Below, piece by piece: positions 15,242-24,192 of a stretch of DNA of 64,000 nucleotides. How positions within the stretch are numbered: position 1 is the first letter of the stretch; every line of letters begins with the position of its first letter. The notes under the pieces are model-generated. The model worked only from the letters and a program-made list of their open reading frames with translations, had not been told where the DNA came from and did not search any database. This DNA comes from Seohaeicola zhoushanensis (lineage in GTDB: Bacteria > Pseudomonadota > Alphaproteobacteria > Rhodobacterales > Rhodobacteraceae): assembly GCF_014656415.1 (NCBI RefSeq), contig NZ_BNCJ01000003.1, forward strand, positions 45,098 through 109,097, read 5' to 3'. A program made the position numbers and the translations under genes.

Positions 15242-16264
15242 ATGAAACGCAGACAACTTCTGGCCGGACTGGCCGCGGGACTGGCCGCACCGATGATCGC
15301 GCGCCCCGCCTTTGCCGGCGGCATCGCCCTGCGGGTGGCGGACAGCTTCCCGGCGACGCACCCCTACTCGATCAACACCAAGAAATGGCTGGATCTGGTC
15401 ACCGAGAAGACCAATGGCGAGGTCACCTTCAGCTATTTCCCGGCCGAACAGCTGGCAAAATCCGCCGACCTTCTCGACGCGGCGCAGAACGGCATTGCCG
15501 ATATCGTCTATGCCCCGCCGCTCTACCTCTCCGACCGCTTGCCGCTGTCGACGGTGGTGGCCCTGCCGCTGGTCGGCAACGTCTCTGACCAGCAGAAACT
15601 GAACGACGCCTTCAACACGCTGGCCATGACCATGCTGAACGAGGTGGAGATCGAGCCACTGGGCGTCACCACGATCCGCAGCCTGGTCACCGCGCCCTAC
15701 CAGATCATGGGCCGCAAGGACAAGTTCGAGACCCTGGACCAGCTCGGCGGCAAGAAGCTGCGCTCGTCCGGCGGGGTGCAGGAACGCAGCGTGCACGCGC
15801 TGGGTGCCGTACCCGTCGCGATCCCCGCGCCCGACCTCTACCCGGCACTGCAGCGCGGGACCGTTGACGGCGCGCTGTTCAACCTGCCGACCGCGGCGGG
15901 CTACAAGCTGCAGGAACAGCTGACCTGGTCGACCTCGAACGTCAACCTCGGCCTGTTCCCGGTGCTCTACGTGATGAACGAGCGCAAGCGCGCGGAGCTT
16001 CCAGAAGACATCCTAAAGGTGATCGAGGACAGCTCGCGCGCAGTCGTGAGCGACGTGGTCCAGGCCGAGCGCGAGCAGATCGACATCGTGGCCAAGGCGC
16101 TCGAGGCCAATGGCGGCGGGCTCTTCGAAGTCGGCCCCGACCAGTTCGCCCAATGGGACCAGCGCCTGACCTCGGTGCGCGACGACTGGACCGGCAGCCT
16201 GTCGGCGCAGGGCAAGGGGGCCGAGGCGGTCCTCGCCCGCTGGAGCGAACTCGTCACGGTCTGA
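15242..16264 (+). CDS. TRAP transporter substrate-binding protein, DctP family
   Basis: A 340-residue periplasmic binding protein. The N-terminus MKRRQLLAGLAAGLAAPMIA with ARPAFA cleavage is Tat-like (twin arginine). The body shows DctP-family features: RVADSFPATHPYSINTKKW, a GEVTFSYFPAEQLAKSADLLDA stretch in part, the conserved arginine region KKLRSSGGVQERSV that contacts carboxylates, and DLYPALQRGTVDGAL. Substrates are usually organic acids. It heads the transporter part of the IclR-linked operon, 24 bp after the crotonase gene with GGGAGGA upstream, so the acid it binds is probably the substrate of the enzymes encoded upstream. Confidence 0.92.
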   Translation: MKRRQLLAGLAAGLAAPMIARPAFAGGIALRVADSFPATHPYSINTKKWLDLVTEKTNGEVTFSYFPAEQLAKSADLLDAAQNGIADIVYAPPLYLSDRLPLSTVVALPLVGNVSDQQKLNDAFNTLAMTMLNEVEIEPLGVTTIRSLVTAPYQIMGRKDKFETLDQLGGKKLRSSGGVQERSVHALGAVPVAIPAPDLYPALQRGTVDGALFNLPTAAGYKLQEQLTWSTSNVNLGLFPVLYVMNERKRAELPEDILKVIEDSSRAVVSDVVQAEREQIDIVAKALEANGGGLFEVGPDQFAQWDQRLTSVRDDWTGSLSAQGKGAEAVLARWSELVTV

Positions 16265-16283
16265 GGCCGCAGCACAGGTTGAT

Positions 16284-16305
16284 GGGCGGGCTTTCGGGCC
16301 CGCCC
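16284..16305 (+). terminator. intercistronic hairpin after the DctP gene
   Basis: GGGCGGGC (16284-16291) and GCCCGCCC (16298-16305) form an 8-bp stem with a 6-nt loop, followed by GTTTCTTC. It lies between the binding-protein gene and the permease genes and may attenuate or protect the upstream message. Confidence 0.6.
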
Positions 16306-16337
16306 GTTTCTTCGGTTCCAGCAGTGGGAGCTATTCG

Positions 16338-16847
16338 ATGACATTTGTCGTGCGGACCCTTTCCGCGCTCGAGGATCTGTTGGGATGGGCGGGCAACCTG
16401 TGCCTTGCGATCCTGATGCTGGCGGTCACCGCCGATGTCTGCGGGCGCTATTTTCTCAATACGCCGATCTCCGGGGTCTACGAGATCAGCGAAACCTATT
16501 TCATGGTCGCGATCGTCTTCCTGGGCCTGGCGCAGGCGCAGCAGCGCGGTGCGCATGTCCGGGTGATGTTCGTGCTTGAACGGCTGCCCGGCTGGCTGAG
16601 CCGGCCGATGGAGGTCGCCTACCTGACCGCCGCGGCCGTGGTCTTCGGCATCATCACCTACATGTCCGGCAAGACCGGCATCGAGAACATCGCGCTCAAC
16701 CGCTGGACCACCGGCATGGTCGCCATTCCGACCGGTCCGTCCTGGCTGATCGCGGCCTTTGGTGCCGGGGTCCTGTCCCTGCGCCTGGCAGTCGACGCGG
16801 TGCTGACCGCCAGCGGTGTCCGCAAGATCGAAGGGGAAACCGCCTGA
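16338..16847 (+). CDS. TRAP transporter small permease, DctQ family
   Basis: A 169-residue four-helix membrane protein that couples to the large TRAP permease. Visible are LEDLLGWAGNLCLAILMLAVTADVCGRYF in part (residues 11-39), the family R-Y-x-x-N motif (GRYFLNTPISG), then EISETYFMVAIVFLGLAQAQQRGAHVRV in part, the conserved loop before helix three. Two further hydrophobic helices follow. The start at 16338 has GGGAG upstream, and its stop overlaps the DctM start. Confidence 0.9.
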   Translation: MTFVVRTLSALEDLLGWAGNLCLAILMLAVTADVCGRYFLNTPISGVYEISETYFMVAIVFLGLAQAQQRGAHVRVMFVLERLPGWLSRPMEVAYLTAAAVVFGIITYMSGKTGIENIALNRWTTGMVAIPTGPSWLIAAFGAGVLSLRLAVDAVLTASGVRKIEGETA

Positions 16848-18133
16848 TGATTGCCATTACAGTCATGCTGCTGCTTGTCAGCCTCATCGTCCTCGGGATG
16901 CCGATTGCCTTTGCGCTGGCCGTCACCGGGACGATCGGGATGTATGTGACCGTCGGCTTCGAGCCGATGCTCGGCGTGCTCAAGACCACGCCCTACCGCA
17001 CCTCGGCCAGCTTCCTGTTGTCCACGGTGCCGCTGTTCATCCTGATGGCCGAACTGCTGGCGCGCGGCTCGATCGTGCGCAATCTCTACCGGGCCTGCTA
17101 TGTCTGGATGGGCCATGTGCGCGGCGGGCTGGCCCTGGCCGCCATCGCGGCCAACGTCGGCTTTGCCGTGCTGTCGGGCTCGTCCACCGCGGCCGCCGCC
17201 GCGATGTCGCGGATCTCCATTCCCGAGATGCGCCGCTACGGTTACGACGAGAGCTTCGCGCTCGGCGTTGTTGCCATTGGCGGGACGCTGTCGATCCTGA
17301 TCCCGCCGAGCCTGCCGCTGATCCTCTACGGCGTGATGACCGAAACCTCGATAGGCAAGCTTTTCCTCGCCGGGATCTTGCCGGGTGTGTTGACCGTCGC
17401 GGTCTACATGCTGGTGATCCTCATCCAGGTGCGCCGGCGCCCCGAGATCGCCCCGGCGACCGAGCGGCACGACTGGTCGGAACGCATCGGCGCGCTGCCC
17501 TCCACCTGGCCGGTGCTGATGCTGATGGTCCTGGTGCTTGGCGGCATCTATTCGGGCGCGATCACCGCGACCGAGGCCGCAGCCGTGGGCGCCACTGGCG
17601 CGTTGCTCATCTCGATCGCCTTCGGAGGGTTGCGCGGACAGGGGCTGAAGGAAGCCTTCTCCTCGACCCTGCGAACGACCTCGATGATCTTTTCGATCAT
17701 CATCGGAGCGATGATCTTCGGCTATTTCCTGGCAATCACCCAGATGCCGCAGGCGCTGGTCGACTGGGTCGGCGGGCTGCCCCTGCCCCCCGGTGCGATC
17801 CTCGCGATCATCGTGCTGATCTACCTGGTGCTCGGGTTCTTCATCGACCAGATCGCGATCATCGTGCTGACACTGCCGCTGATCTTCCCGCTGGTGCAAT
17901 CGCTTGGCTATGACCCGATCTGGTTCGGGATCATCGTGACGAAGACCGCCGAACTGGGGCTGGTGACGCCTCCGCTGGGCATGAACGTATTCGTCGCCTG
18001 CGGCGTCTCGGGCGCTCGGGTCGAGGACGGGTTCCGCGGGATCACGCCGCTGCTGATCGGTGACGCGCTGGTGCTGCTCGTTCTGATCCTGCTGCCGGGG
18101 ATCGTCACCTACCTGCCGAACCAGATGTTCTGA
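16847..18133 (+). CDS. TRAP transporter large permease, DctM family
   Basis: A 428-residue membrane protein, the usual length for the ion-coupled transport subunit of TRAP systems. Family features include the early MPIAFALAVTGTIG helix, VGFAVLSGSSTAAAAAMSRISIPEM, a repeat-like GGTLSILIPPSLPLILYGVMTETSIGKLFLAGILPG block, ATEAAAVGATGALLI, and near the C-terminus ELGLVTPPLGMNVFVACG. The internal symmetry of two similar halves is visible. The start overlaps the DctQ stop by one base. It closes the operon started at 10983. Confidence 0.93.
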   Translation: MIAITVMLLLVSLIVLGMPIAFALAVTGTIGMYVTVGFEPMLGVLKTTPYRTSASFLLSTVPLFILMAELLARGSIVRNLYRACYVWMGHVRGGLALAAIAANVGFAVLSGSSTAAAAAMSRISIPEMRRYGYDESFALGVVAIGGTLSILIPPSLPLILYGVMTETSIGKLFLAGILPGVLTVAVYMLVILIQVRRRPEIAPATERHDWSERIGALPSTWPVLMLMVLVLGGIYSGAITATEAAAVGATGALLISIAFGGLRGQGLKEAFSSTLRTTSMIFSIIIGAMIFGYFLAITQMPQALVDWVGGLPLPPGAILAIIVLIYLVLGFFIDQIAIIVLTLPLIFPLVQSLGYDPIWFGIIVTKTAELGLVTPPLGMNVFVACGVSGARVEDGFRGITPLLIGDALVLLVLILLPGIVTYLPNQMF

Positions 18134-18167
18134 CGCCTGGTCAGCGGACTTTGTCGCCCATGAAAAG

Positions 18168-18191
18168 AGAGCCGCCCCATGGGGCGGCTCT
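18168..18191. terminator. hairpin terminator between converging operons
   Basis: AGAGCCGCCCC and GGGGCGGCTCT form an 11-bp stem with an AT loop (CCATGG centre), 34 bp past the DctM stop. Only a weak T-rich tail follows on the plus strand (TTCTCGTTT), and AAAA precedes it, giving U residues on the minus strand, so it may serve both operons. Confidence 0.65.
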
Positions 18192-18297
18192 TCTCGTTTG
18201 TGGTGGCTTTGGTCCGCCAACGCTCCGCCTGGTTTCCGGGCGGCCCCTGGCCGGGCGGCATTGTTGCGCTGTATCCCCGCCCGACAAGAACAGCCGA

Positions 18298-19035
18298 TCA
18301 GGCCCTCTCGTCGGTCTTGAGCCTGCGTTCGAGCCAGCGCACCCCGGCCGAGACGATCAGGATGAGCACCAGGTATTCCAGCACCAGCACCGTATAGATC
18401 TCCAGCGGGCGGTATTCTGAGACCACCAGCTCGTTGGCCTTGCGTGTCAGCTCCTGCATCCCTATCACCGAGACCAGCGAGGACATCTTGAGCATATAGA
18501 CCAGCTGGTTGCCGAGCGCCGGCAGGATGCGGCGGATCGCCTGCGGCAGGATCACGTAGCTCATGGTGTCGCGGTAGTTCAGCGAGACCGAGTAGGCCGC
18601 CTCGTACTGCCCCCGCGCGATGGACTGGATACCGGCGCGGAAAATCTCGGCCTGGAAAGCGGAATCCGAAAGTGCCAGCGCGATCACTCCGGCCCAGAAG
18701 ACCGAGAGCGACAGACCGGTGATCTGCGGCAGCCCGTAATAGACCCAGAGGATCAGAACCAGGATCGGCACCGCGCGCACCACTTCCACGTAGGTGCGGC
18801 TGAGCCGGCGCGGCCACTTGCGCGCCGAGAGGCCCGGCAGGGCCACGAGCAGGCCGACGACGACGGAAATGCAGATCGCCGTGGCAGAGAGCTGGACGGT
18901 ATAGCCAAGGCCGCTCAGCAGGAACTTGAGGTTCAGCCAGCCCTTGGGCGTCGCGGGGTTGACCACGTACCAGCCCCAGTTCGAGGAACAGCCGGAGAGG
19001 AGCAGAAGGCTCGGGAGGAGAAGAAGCGCGCGCAT
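18298..19035 (-). CDS. amino acid ABC transporter permease (His/Glu/Gln/Arg family)
   Basis: A 245-residue permease of the polar amino-acid ABC family. The coupling loop that contacts the ATPase is present (EAAYSVSLNYRDTMSYVILPQAIRRILP), as is the preceding SDSAFQAEIFRAGIQSI segment, and about five membrane helices follow the N-terminus. An oddity is the first 20 residues, LLLLPSLLLLSGCSSNW, which resemble a lipoprotein signal with a cysteine; they could be only a first hydrophobic segment. The start codon overlaps the ATPase stop (ATGA). With the divergent binding-protein gene it forms one transporter. Confidence 0.9.
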   Translation of the reverse strand: MRALLLLPSLLLLSGCSSNWGWYVVNPATPKGWLNLKFLLSGLGYTVQLSATAICISVVVGLLVALPGLSARKWPRRLSRTYVEVVRAVPILVLILWVYYGLPQITGLSLSVFWAGVIALALSDSAFQAEIFRAGIQSIARGQYEAAYSVSLNYRDTMSYVILPQAIRRILPALGNQLVYMLKMSSLVSVIGMQELTRKANELVVSEYRPLEIYTVLVLEYLVLILIVSAGVRWLERRLKTDERA

Positions 19036-19775
19036 CAATGGTTCAGGATCTTGTCGAGGAAGTCCCGGCAACGCTGGCTGCGCGGGGCGGTGAAGAAGTC
19101 TTCGGGCGGGGCGGTCTCGACGATCTCGCCGTGGTCCATGAAGACCATGCGGTCGGCGACCTTGCGGGCAAAGCCCATCTCGTGGGTGACGACCACCATC
19201 GTCATGCCGGTCTGCGCCAGCCCGGTCATCACGTCGAGCACCTCGGAGATCATCTCCGGGTCGAGCGCCGAGGTCGGCTCGTCGAACAGCATGATCTCGG
19301 GCTCCATGCAGAGCGAGCGGGCGATGGCCACCCGCTGCTGCTGCCCGCCGGAGAGCTGGCGCGGGAACTTGTCGGCCTGTTCCGCAATGCGCACCCGTTC
19401 GAGATAGCGCATCGCCGCCTCGCGGGCCCTGGCGCGGGGCATCCCGCGCGCCCGGATCGGGCCAAGCGTCAGGTTGTCGAGCACCGTGAGGTGCGGGAAG
19501 AGGTTGAACTGCTGGAACACCATGCCGACCCGCGCGCGCACCTTGGGCAGCGTTTTCTCGGTGACCGGGATGCCATCGACCGTCAGCGTGCCGCCGCCGA
19601 TGGTTTCGAGCCCGTTGATGCAGCGGATCAAGGTCGACTTGCCCGAGCCCGATGGCCCGCAGACCACGACGCGTTCGCCCCTGGCGACAGCGAAGTCGAT
19701 GCCCTTGAGGACCTGAAAACTGTCGTAATGCTTGGATACACCCTCGAAGCGGATGATTGGCGCGGTTTCTGTCAC
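19035..19775 (-). CDS. amino acid ABC transporter ATP-binding protein
   Basis: An ABC ATPase of GlnQ type. Walker A is GPSGSGKS, the Q-loop [15 protein letters not shown], the signature LSGGQQQR, Walker [14 protein letters not shown], and the switch histidine VVTHEMG. The GTG at 19775 is preferred because CAGGAAC precedes it and it gives a standard 246-residue protein beginning close to the first beta strand; ATG codons at 19838 and 19853 would add a 21-26 residue tail of unlikely sequence. It drives the permease encoded 1 bp downstream. Confidence 0.9.
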   Translation of the reverse strand: MTETAPIIRFEGVSKHYDSFQVLKGIDFAVARGERVVVCGPSGSGKSTLIRCINGLETIGGGTLTVDGIPVTEKTLPKVRARVGMVFQQFNLFPHLTVLDNLTLGPIRARGMPRARAREAAMRYLERVRIAEQADKFPRQLSGGQQQRVAIARSLCMEPEIMLFDEPTSALDPEMISEVLDVMTGLAQTGMTMVVVTHEMGFARKVADRMVFMDHGEIVETAPPEDFFTAPRSQRCRDFLDKILNH

Positions 19776-19919
19776 CGAAGTTCCTGTCGTCTGTGCCCGC
19801 GTTCCGGGCGTCCTGCCTGATGCCTTCAGTTTAGCCATTAGTTTTTCTTGCATCGCAAGTAATTTCGGGAAACCATCGCCCTCAGACAAGGCAATCCTGA
19901 AAACCTGAGGGAGATTCCC

Positions 19920-20699
19920 ATGAGACTGCTCAAATCGCTGGCCGTTGCCGTCGCCGTGCTGGCCGTTCCCGTCGTCGCGCAGGCTCAATCGGCGCTGAAC
20001 GACATTCTGAACTCGGGCGTGCTGAAGGTCGGCACCACGGGCGACTGGAACCCGATGACCATGAAGGACGTCGCGACCAACAGCTATACCGGCTACGACA
20101 TCGACGTGATGACGGCGCTGGCCACGGACCTTGGCGTCAAGGTCGAATTCGTGCCGACCGACTGGAAGACACTGGTGAACGGCGTCACCGCCGGCACCTA
20201 TCACATCACCGGCTCGGCCTCGATCTCGGCCAGCCGCGCCAAGGCGGCGGGCTATTCGCAGAGCTACTTCTCGCTGGCGACGGTGCCGCTCATCAACAAG
20301 AAGGACGCCGACAAGTTCAAGGACTGGGACGATCTGAACAAGGCCGACGTCTCGGTCGCGGCAACCCTGGGCACCACGCAGGAGACGCAGGTGAAGGCGT
20401 TCTTTCCGAACGCCAAGCACGTGATCGTCGAAGCACCGGCGCGGGACTTCCAGGAGGTCCTGGCGGGGCGTGCGCAGGCGCATATCACCTCGAACGTCGA
20501 GGCCAACAAGCTGGTGGCGCAGTATCCCGATCTGATGATCGTGCCGGTCAAGGCACCGCGCGCACGCACGCCGGTGGCGATGCTGATGCCGCAGACCGAC
20601 CAGGTCTGGATCAACTACGTCAACACCTGGATCACGCTGAAGAAGGAAGCCGGGCTGTTCGACGAACTGGCGGCCAAGTGGAACCTGTCGAACAACTGA
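19920..20699 (+). CDS. amino acid-type ABC transporter substrate-binding protein
   Basis: A 259-residue periplasmic solute-binding protein (family 3). The signal peptide is [23 protein letters not shown] with cleavage near residue 22. The mature part starts with the family opening [14 protein letters not shown], then [20 protein letters not shown], a [17 protein letters not shown] segment, and the hinge region [16 protein letters not shown]. It resembles binding proteins related to periplasmic cyclohexadienyl dehydratase. GAGGGAG precedes the ATG. It is divergent from the permease/ATPase genes and leads an operon with a GST and a creatininase-family gene. Confidence 0.9.
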   Translation: MRLLKSLAVAVAVLAVPVVAQAQSALNDILNSGVLKVGTTGDWNPMTMKDVATNSYTGYDIDVMTALATDLGVKVEFVPTDWKTLVNGVTAGTYHITGSASISASRAKAAGYSQSYFSLATVPLINKKDADKFKDWDDLNKADVSVAATLGTTQETQVKAFFPNAKHVIVEAPARDFQEVLAGRAQAHITSNVEANKLVAQYPDLMIVPVKAPRARTPVAMLMPQTDQVWINYVNTWITLKKEAGLFDELAAKWNLSNN

Positions 20700-20700
20700 C

Positions 20701-21330
20701 GTGCTGACGGTCTATGCAATTCCCCCCAGCCTCTATTGCGCCAAGCTGCGGATCCTGCTGCGCGCAAAGGGGCTGGAGTGGCGCGAGGTGCCCCCGCCCG
20801 GCGGCTATGGCTCGGCCGAATACAAGTGTGTGGTTCCCTCGGGCAACCTGCCCGCGCTGGAGGACGACGGCTTCCTGATCGCCGATGGCGAGGCGATTGC
20901 GGAGTATCTGGAGGAGCGATACCCGGAACCTTCGATTATGCCCCCGGACCCGCGCGGACGGGCGCGGATGCGCGAGCGGGGGCGCTTTCACGACACGCGG
21001 CTGGAGCCGGCGGTGCGGCGGCTGTTTCCGCATATCCGGCGCGATGGCCGCGACCCTGCGGTCGTGAACCGCGCGGTGGTCGAGATCGGCGAGCGGCTGG
21101 AGCAGTTCGCGCGGATGGTTGCCGACGATCTGCCCTTCGGCCTCGGCGATTGCGGCTGGCCCATCACGCTGACCTGGATCGAACTGCTGGGGCCGGCGAT
21201 GGACTTCTCGGTGGAACTGCCATCGGAAGTCGCGGCCTACCGGGACAGGTTGGCTAGGGTGCCGGCGGTGGCCGCGGAACTGGCCGACTACCGCCCGGTG
21301 GTGGCGACCTGGCTGGCGTCGGCGTCATGA
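20701..21330 (+). CDS. glutathione S-transferase family protein
   Basis: A 209-residue GST with an N-terminal thioredoxin-fold domain (residues 1-76: [51 protein letters not shown]) and an all-helical C-terminal domain. The cis-proline glutathione site is NLPAL, and D-G-E-A-I replaces the usual E-S-x-A-I. The catalytic-position residue appears to be in PPSLYC. The gene starts with GTG directly after the binding-protein stop and overlaps the creatininase gene by 4 bp, so it works with the substrate of that transporter, perhaps as an isomerase or in thiol chemistry. Confidence 0.88.
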   Translation: MLTVYAIPPSLYCAKLRILLRAKGLEWREVPPPGGYGSAEYKCVVPSGNLPALEDDGFLIADGEAIAEYLEERYPEPSIMPPDPRGRARMRERGRFHDTRLEPAVRRLFPHIRRDGRDPAVVNRAVVEIGERLEQFARMVADDLPFGLGDCGWPITLTWIELLGPAMDFSVELPSEVAAYRDRLARVPAVAAELADYRPVVATWLASAS

Positions 21331-22055
21331 GGCTCGACCGGATGACATGGCCCGCCGTGGAAGCGGCGCTGGCGCGTGGCGCGGGGGTGTTCCTGCCAGT
21401 CGGCTCGACCGAGCAGCACGGCCCGATGGGGTTGATTGGCACCGACGCGCTATGCGCCACGATGATCGCCGAGGGGGCCGCGCGGGCGGTTGGCGCCTTG
21501 GTCGCGCCGACGCTTGCGCTGACCCCGGCGCCATTCAATACCGCCTTTCCCGGCACGCTCTCGATTTCGGAAGGCGTTTTCGCGGCGCTGGCGGGCGAGG
21601 TGATCGACGGACTGGCGGCGCAGGGGTTCCGAAAGATCTACGTGCTGAACGCGCATGGCGCGAACCTCGCGCCGCTGCGCGCGGTGCTGAAGGCCCGGCC
21701 CTCGGTGACAGCGCGGCTGAAAAGCTGGTGGGACTTCGAGCCGGTCAACGTGTTGCGGCGGGAATGGTACGGTGACTGGGAAGGGATGCACGCAACGCCC
21801 TCCGAGGTGGCGATCACCATGACGCTTGGCGACCTGCCGCTGGTCGAGGCGGCGCGCAAGCCGCCGGAGCGGCTGACGCCCGAGTATATCAAGGCCCATG
21901 CCGGCGACCGCCACGGACCGCCCGATGCCCATCGGCGCGACTTTCCCGATGGCCGGGTCGGTTCACATTCCGCGCTGGCCACGCGGGCGCAGGGCGAACA
22001 GCTGCTGGCCGCCGCCGTACAGGCCGTGGCCGAGGATTACCGCACCTTCGCCTGA
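21327..22055 (+). CDS. creatininase family protein
   Basis: A 242-residue metallohydrolase of the creatininase family, which opens cyclic or linear amides with a binuclear metal centre. Metal-ligand motifs are FLPVGSTEQHGPMGLIGTDAL (residues 32-52: Glu, His, Asp), IYVLNAHGANLAPL (the N-x-H-G motif) and the conserved glutamate in HATPSEVAIT. The reaction cannot be read from sequence, as the family also includes FAPy deformylases and mycofactocin maturation enzymes. It is the last gene of the binding protein/GST/creatininase operon and its 3' end overlaps the convergent M29-like gene by 19 bp. Confidence 0.88.
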   Translation: MRLDRMTWPAVEAALARGAGVFLPVGSTEQHGPMGLIGTDALCATMIAEGAARAVGALVAPTLALTPAPFNTAFPGTLSISEGVFAALAGEVIDGLAAQGFRKIYVLNAHGANLAPLRAVLKARPSVTARLKSWWDFEPVNVLRREWYGDWEGMHATPSEVAITMTLGDLPLVEAARKPPERLTPEYIKAHAGDRHGPPDAHRRDFPDGRVGSHSALATRAQGEQLLAAAVQAVAEDYRTFA

Positions 22056-23161
22056 ACCGGCGCGGTCAGCCTCCCCTCCGGCCCCAGCCCGATCTCCCGG
22101 GCCGGGGCCGCAAAAGCCGCCGCCGCGCAGGGGTAGCGGGCGAGGATGTCGGCGCCGCCGGCGATCCGGTCGGGGTGCAGGCGGCCGCGCTCCCAGACTG
22201 CCACGCCGTCGAGGGCCACGGTCGGGTCGATCACGTTGAGCGAGATCTCCCCCGGCGCATAGGCGCCGCAGGTGTGAAAATGCAGCACCCGTGGGCTGCC
22301 GAAGGCGCTGCCGGCCCAGCGTTCGGGGGCCGCGCCGGCCAGACCGGCAAAACTGCAGCCGGGATGGATGCCAGCGTGCCAGGAATGCACGAAGGACCAG
22401 CCGATGCCAAAGCGCGCGCCGATCTCGCGGTAGTGGCGCGCGGCGCGATCGACATCTGAGGCGGTGCCGGCAAAGCCGGTGATGCGGTTTCCCTCGAAAT
22501 GCACCAGCAGCACGTCGTCCAGAGCCAATGCGTAGGGGTCGTAATAGCGCGAGCCTGTGCCGATCAGGAAGCCTGCCTGCGCGATTCGACCGGAGTACGC
22601 ACCGGCCGGCACCGGGGCGAAGACCGCCATTGGGAAGCGGGCGATCCCGACCTCGCCCCCGGTCTCGGGAAACCGCGCGCCAGGCCCGGCGAAATCGGTG
22701 CCCAGCGGGCAGGTCACACGGATCTGCCCTGCCCCGGCCAGGGCGGTGTTGATCCGGCTCTTGAGCGCCTCGAAGGCATGGTGATGCGCGCGCCCGAAAT
22801 CGGTGCCGAGCGTTGCGGCGTCAAGCGCGTAGCTGACCACCGGGCGGATACTGTCCAAGGCCGGATCGAAGCGGAGCTGATCACCGAGGCGCGCGAGAAA
22901 CAGCACTCGGTCCGCCGCGCCCATTTCGGCAAGCAGTGCGGCGTCTGGCGTGACGGCATCCGGCGAAAAGGCGACTTCGCGCAGCCGCGGGTAGACGCCC
23001 ATGCCAAGCGCCGCCTCGATCACCGCGCCGGCGATCTCGGCATCGTAATAGCCCAGCCGCGGATCTTCGGCGAGGACCAGCAAGGACTGTCCCGGCGCCA
23101 TTCCCGCGCAATTTGCCAAAAGATTGCGCGCGCCGTCCCGAATTGCCTTGCCCACTGCCAC
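22037..23161 (-). CDS. aminopeptidase M29/NicX-like protein
   Basis: A 374-residue protein that resembles the M29 aminopeptidase/2,5-dihydroxypyridine dioxygenase (NicX) superfamily. Visible are a Rossmann-like N-terminal part (ARNLLANCAGMAPGQSLLVLAEDP, AGAVIEAALGMGVYP), a middle IRVTCPLGTDFAGPGARFPETGG block typical of the family (residue layout T-D-x-x-x), and a His-rich C-terminal motif VLHFHTCGAYAPGEISLNVI. The enzyme activity cannot be told. The start is uncertain: GTG at 23161 follows GGGGAAAC, while an ATG at 23209 would run into the promoter of the divergent LysR gene. Confidence 0.6.
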   Translation of the reverse strand: MAVGKAIRDGARNLLANCAGMAPGQSLLVLAEDPRLGYYDAEIAGAVIEAALGMGVYPRLREVAFSPDAVTPDAALLAEMGAADRVLFLARLGDQLRFDPALDSIRPVVSYALDAATLGTDFGRAHHHAFEALKSRINTALAGAGQIRVTCPLGTDFAGPGARFPETGGEVGIARFPMAVFAPVPAGAYSGRIAQAGFLIGTGSRYYDPYALALDDVLLVHFEGNRITGFAGTASDVDRAARHYREIGARFGIGWSFVHSWHAGIHPGCSFAGLAGAAPERWAGSAFGSPRVLHFHTCGAYAPGEISLNVIDPTVALDGVAVWERGRLHPDRIAGGADILARYPCAAAAFAAPAREIGLGPEGRLTAPVQAKVR

Positions 23162-23253
23162 ACCACCGTTTCCCCGTTCCCGACGACAGGATAATGCGGA
23201 ATGGAACATCGAGCCATTTGACTAATGTAATGCGGCTCGTTAGCAAAACTAAT

Positions 23254-24192
23254 ATGAAGCCGAACCTGCCCTTCACCTCGCTGCGCACCTTCGAGAGCGT
23301 CGCCCGCCTGCGGGGCTTTGGACGCGCCGCCGAAGAACTTGGCGTCACCCAGAGCGCGGTGTCCCAGCATGTCAAATCGCTCGAGGAATGGCTCGGCCTG
23401 CGCCTGCTGAACCGGGGCGGTGGACGGGTCAGCCCCACCGAGGAAGGCGCGCGGCTGGCGGCGGCGGTGACCGAAGGGTTCGGCATGGTCACCTCGGTCT
23501 GCCGCGAGCTGCGCGACGGCAGCACGCAGGACCTGAACATCGTGCTCTCCTGCCTGCCTGGGTTCGCCTTCAACTGGCTGTTCCCACGGCTCATCAGTTT
23601 CGACCAGGCGCATCCCGACCTGCCAGTTTCGATCAACACCTCGGCCAAGTTGGTGAATTTCGACGACGAGGACGTCGATCTCGCGATCCGCTATGGCCTG
23701 GGCGATTACCGCGGGCTGCATGTCGAGAAGCTGCTGAGCGAAGAGCTCTTCCCGGTCTGCGCGCCCGAACTGCTGGCGCGGGGGCCCAAGCTCGAAACCC
23801 CGGCCGACCTCGCCGGTCACACGCTCCTCTACGACGACATCGCCGATATCGGCGGCTCGCCCCCGACCTGGGAGTTCTGGGCCCAGTCCAGCGGCGTCGT
23901 GCTGCCCAAGCCGGCCCGCATACGCCGCTTCGGCCAGTCCAACATGGTGGTGCAGGCGGCGATCCGGGGCTTGGGCGTGGCGCTGGGGCGCGAGCCGCTG
24001 GTGATCGACGCGCTGAACGACGGGCGGCTGGTGCGGCCCTTCAGCGGCGCGGTAAAATCGCAGTTCGCCTACTGGATCGTCTGCCCCCACGACGCGCTGA
24101 AATCGCCGCGGGTGCGGGCGTTGCGCGACTGGCTCCACGAGGAAGTCGCGCGTCAGCCCAGGCTCGACGGCGCGGCGCCGGTCAGGCCGTAA
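23254..24192 (+). CDS. LysR family transcriptional regulator (GcvA-like)
   Basis: A 312-residue LysR regulator. The N-terminal winged helix is FTSLRTFESVARLRGFGRAA, EELGVTQSAVSQHVKSLEEWLG and LRLLNRGGGRVSPTEEGARL; the RTFESVAR and SAVSQHVK wording matches the GcvA branch. The effector domain holds DVDLAIRYGLGDY and the C-terminal AAIRGLGVALGREPLV loop. The ATG at 23254 is used; an in-frame ATG at 23230 is possible. It is divergent from the M29-like gene and its last 11 bp overlap the convergent Rieske oxygenase gene, so either neighbour may be its target. Confidence 0.9.
   Translation: MKPNLPFTSLRTFESVARLRGFGRAAEELGVTQSAVSQHVKSLEEWLGLRLLNRGGGRVSPTEEGARLAAAVTEGFGMVTSVCRELRDGSTQDLNIVLSCLPGFAFNWLFPRLISFDQAHPDLPVSINTSAKLVNFDDEDVDLAIRYGLGDYRGLHVEKLLSEELFPVCAPELLARGPKLETPADLAGHTLLYDDIADIGGSPPTWEFWAQSSGVVLPKPARIRRFGQSNMVVQAAIRGLGVALGREPLVIDALNDGRLVRPFSGAVKSQFAYWIVCPHDALKSPRVRALRDWLHEEVARQPRLDGAAPVRP

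Noticed and set aside
10983-18133. Carnitine (cai) operon
   Set aside because: The CaiA/CaiB/CaiD-like set is present, but there is no CaiC, CaiE or CaiT and import is by TRAP; the substrate remains undefined.
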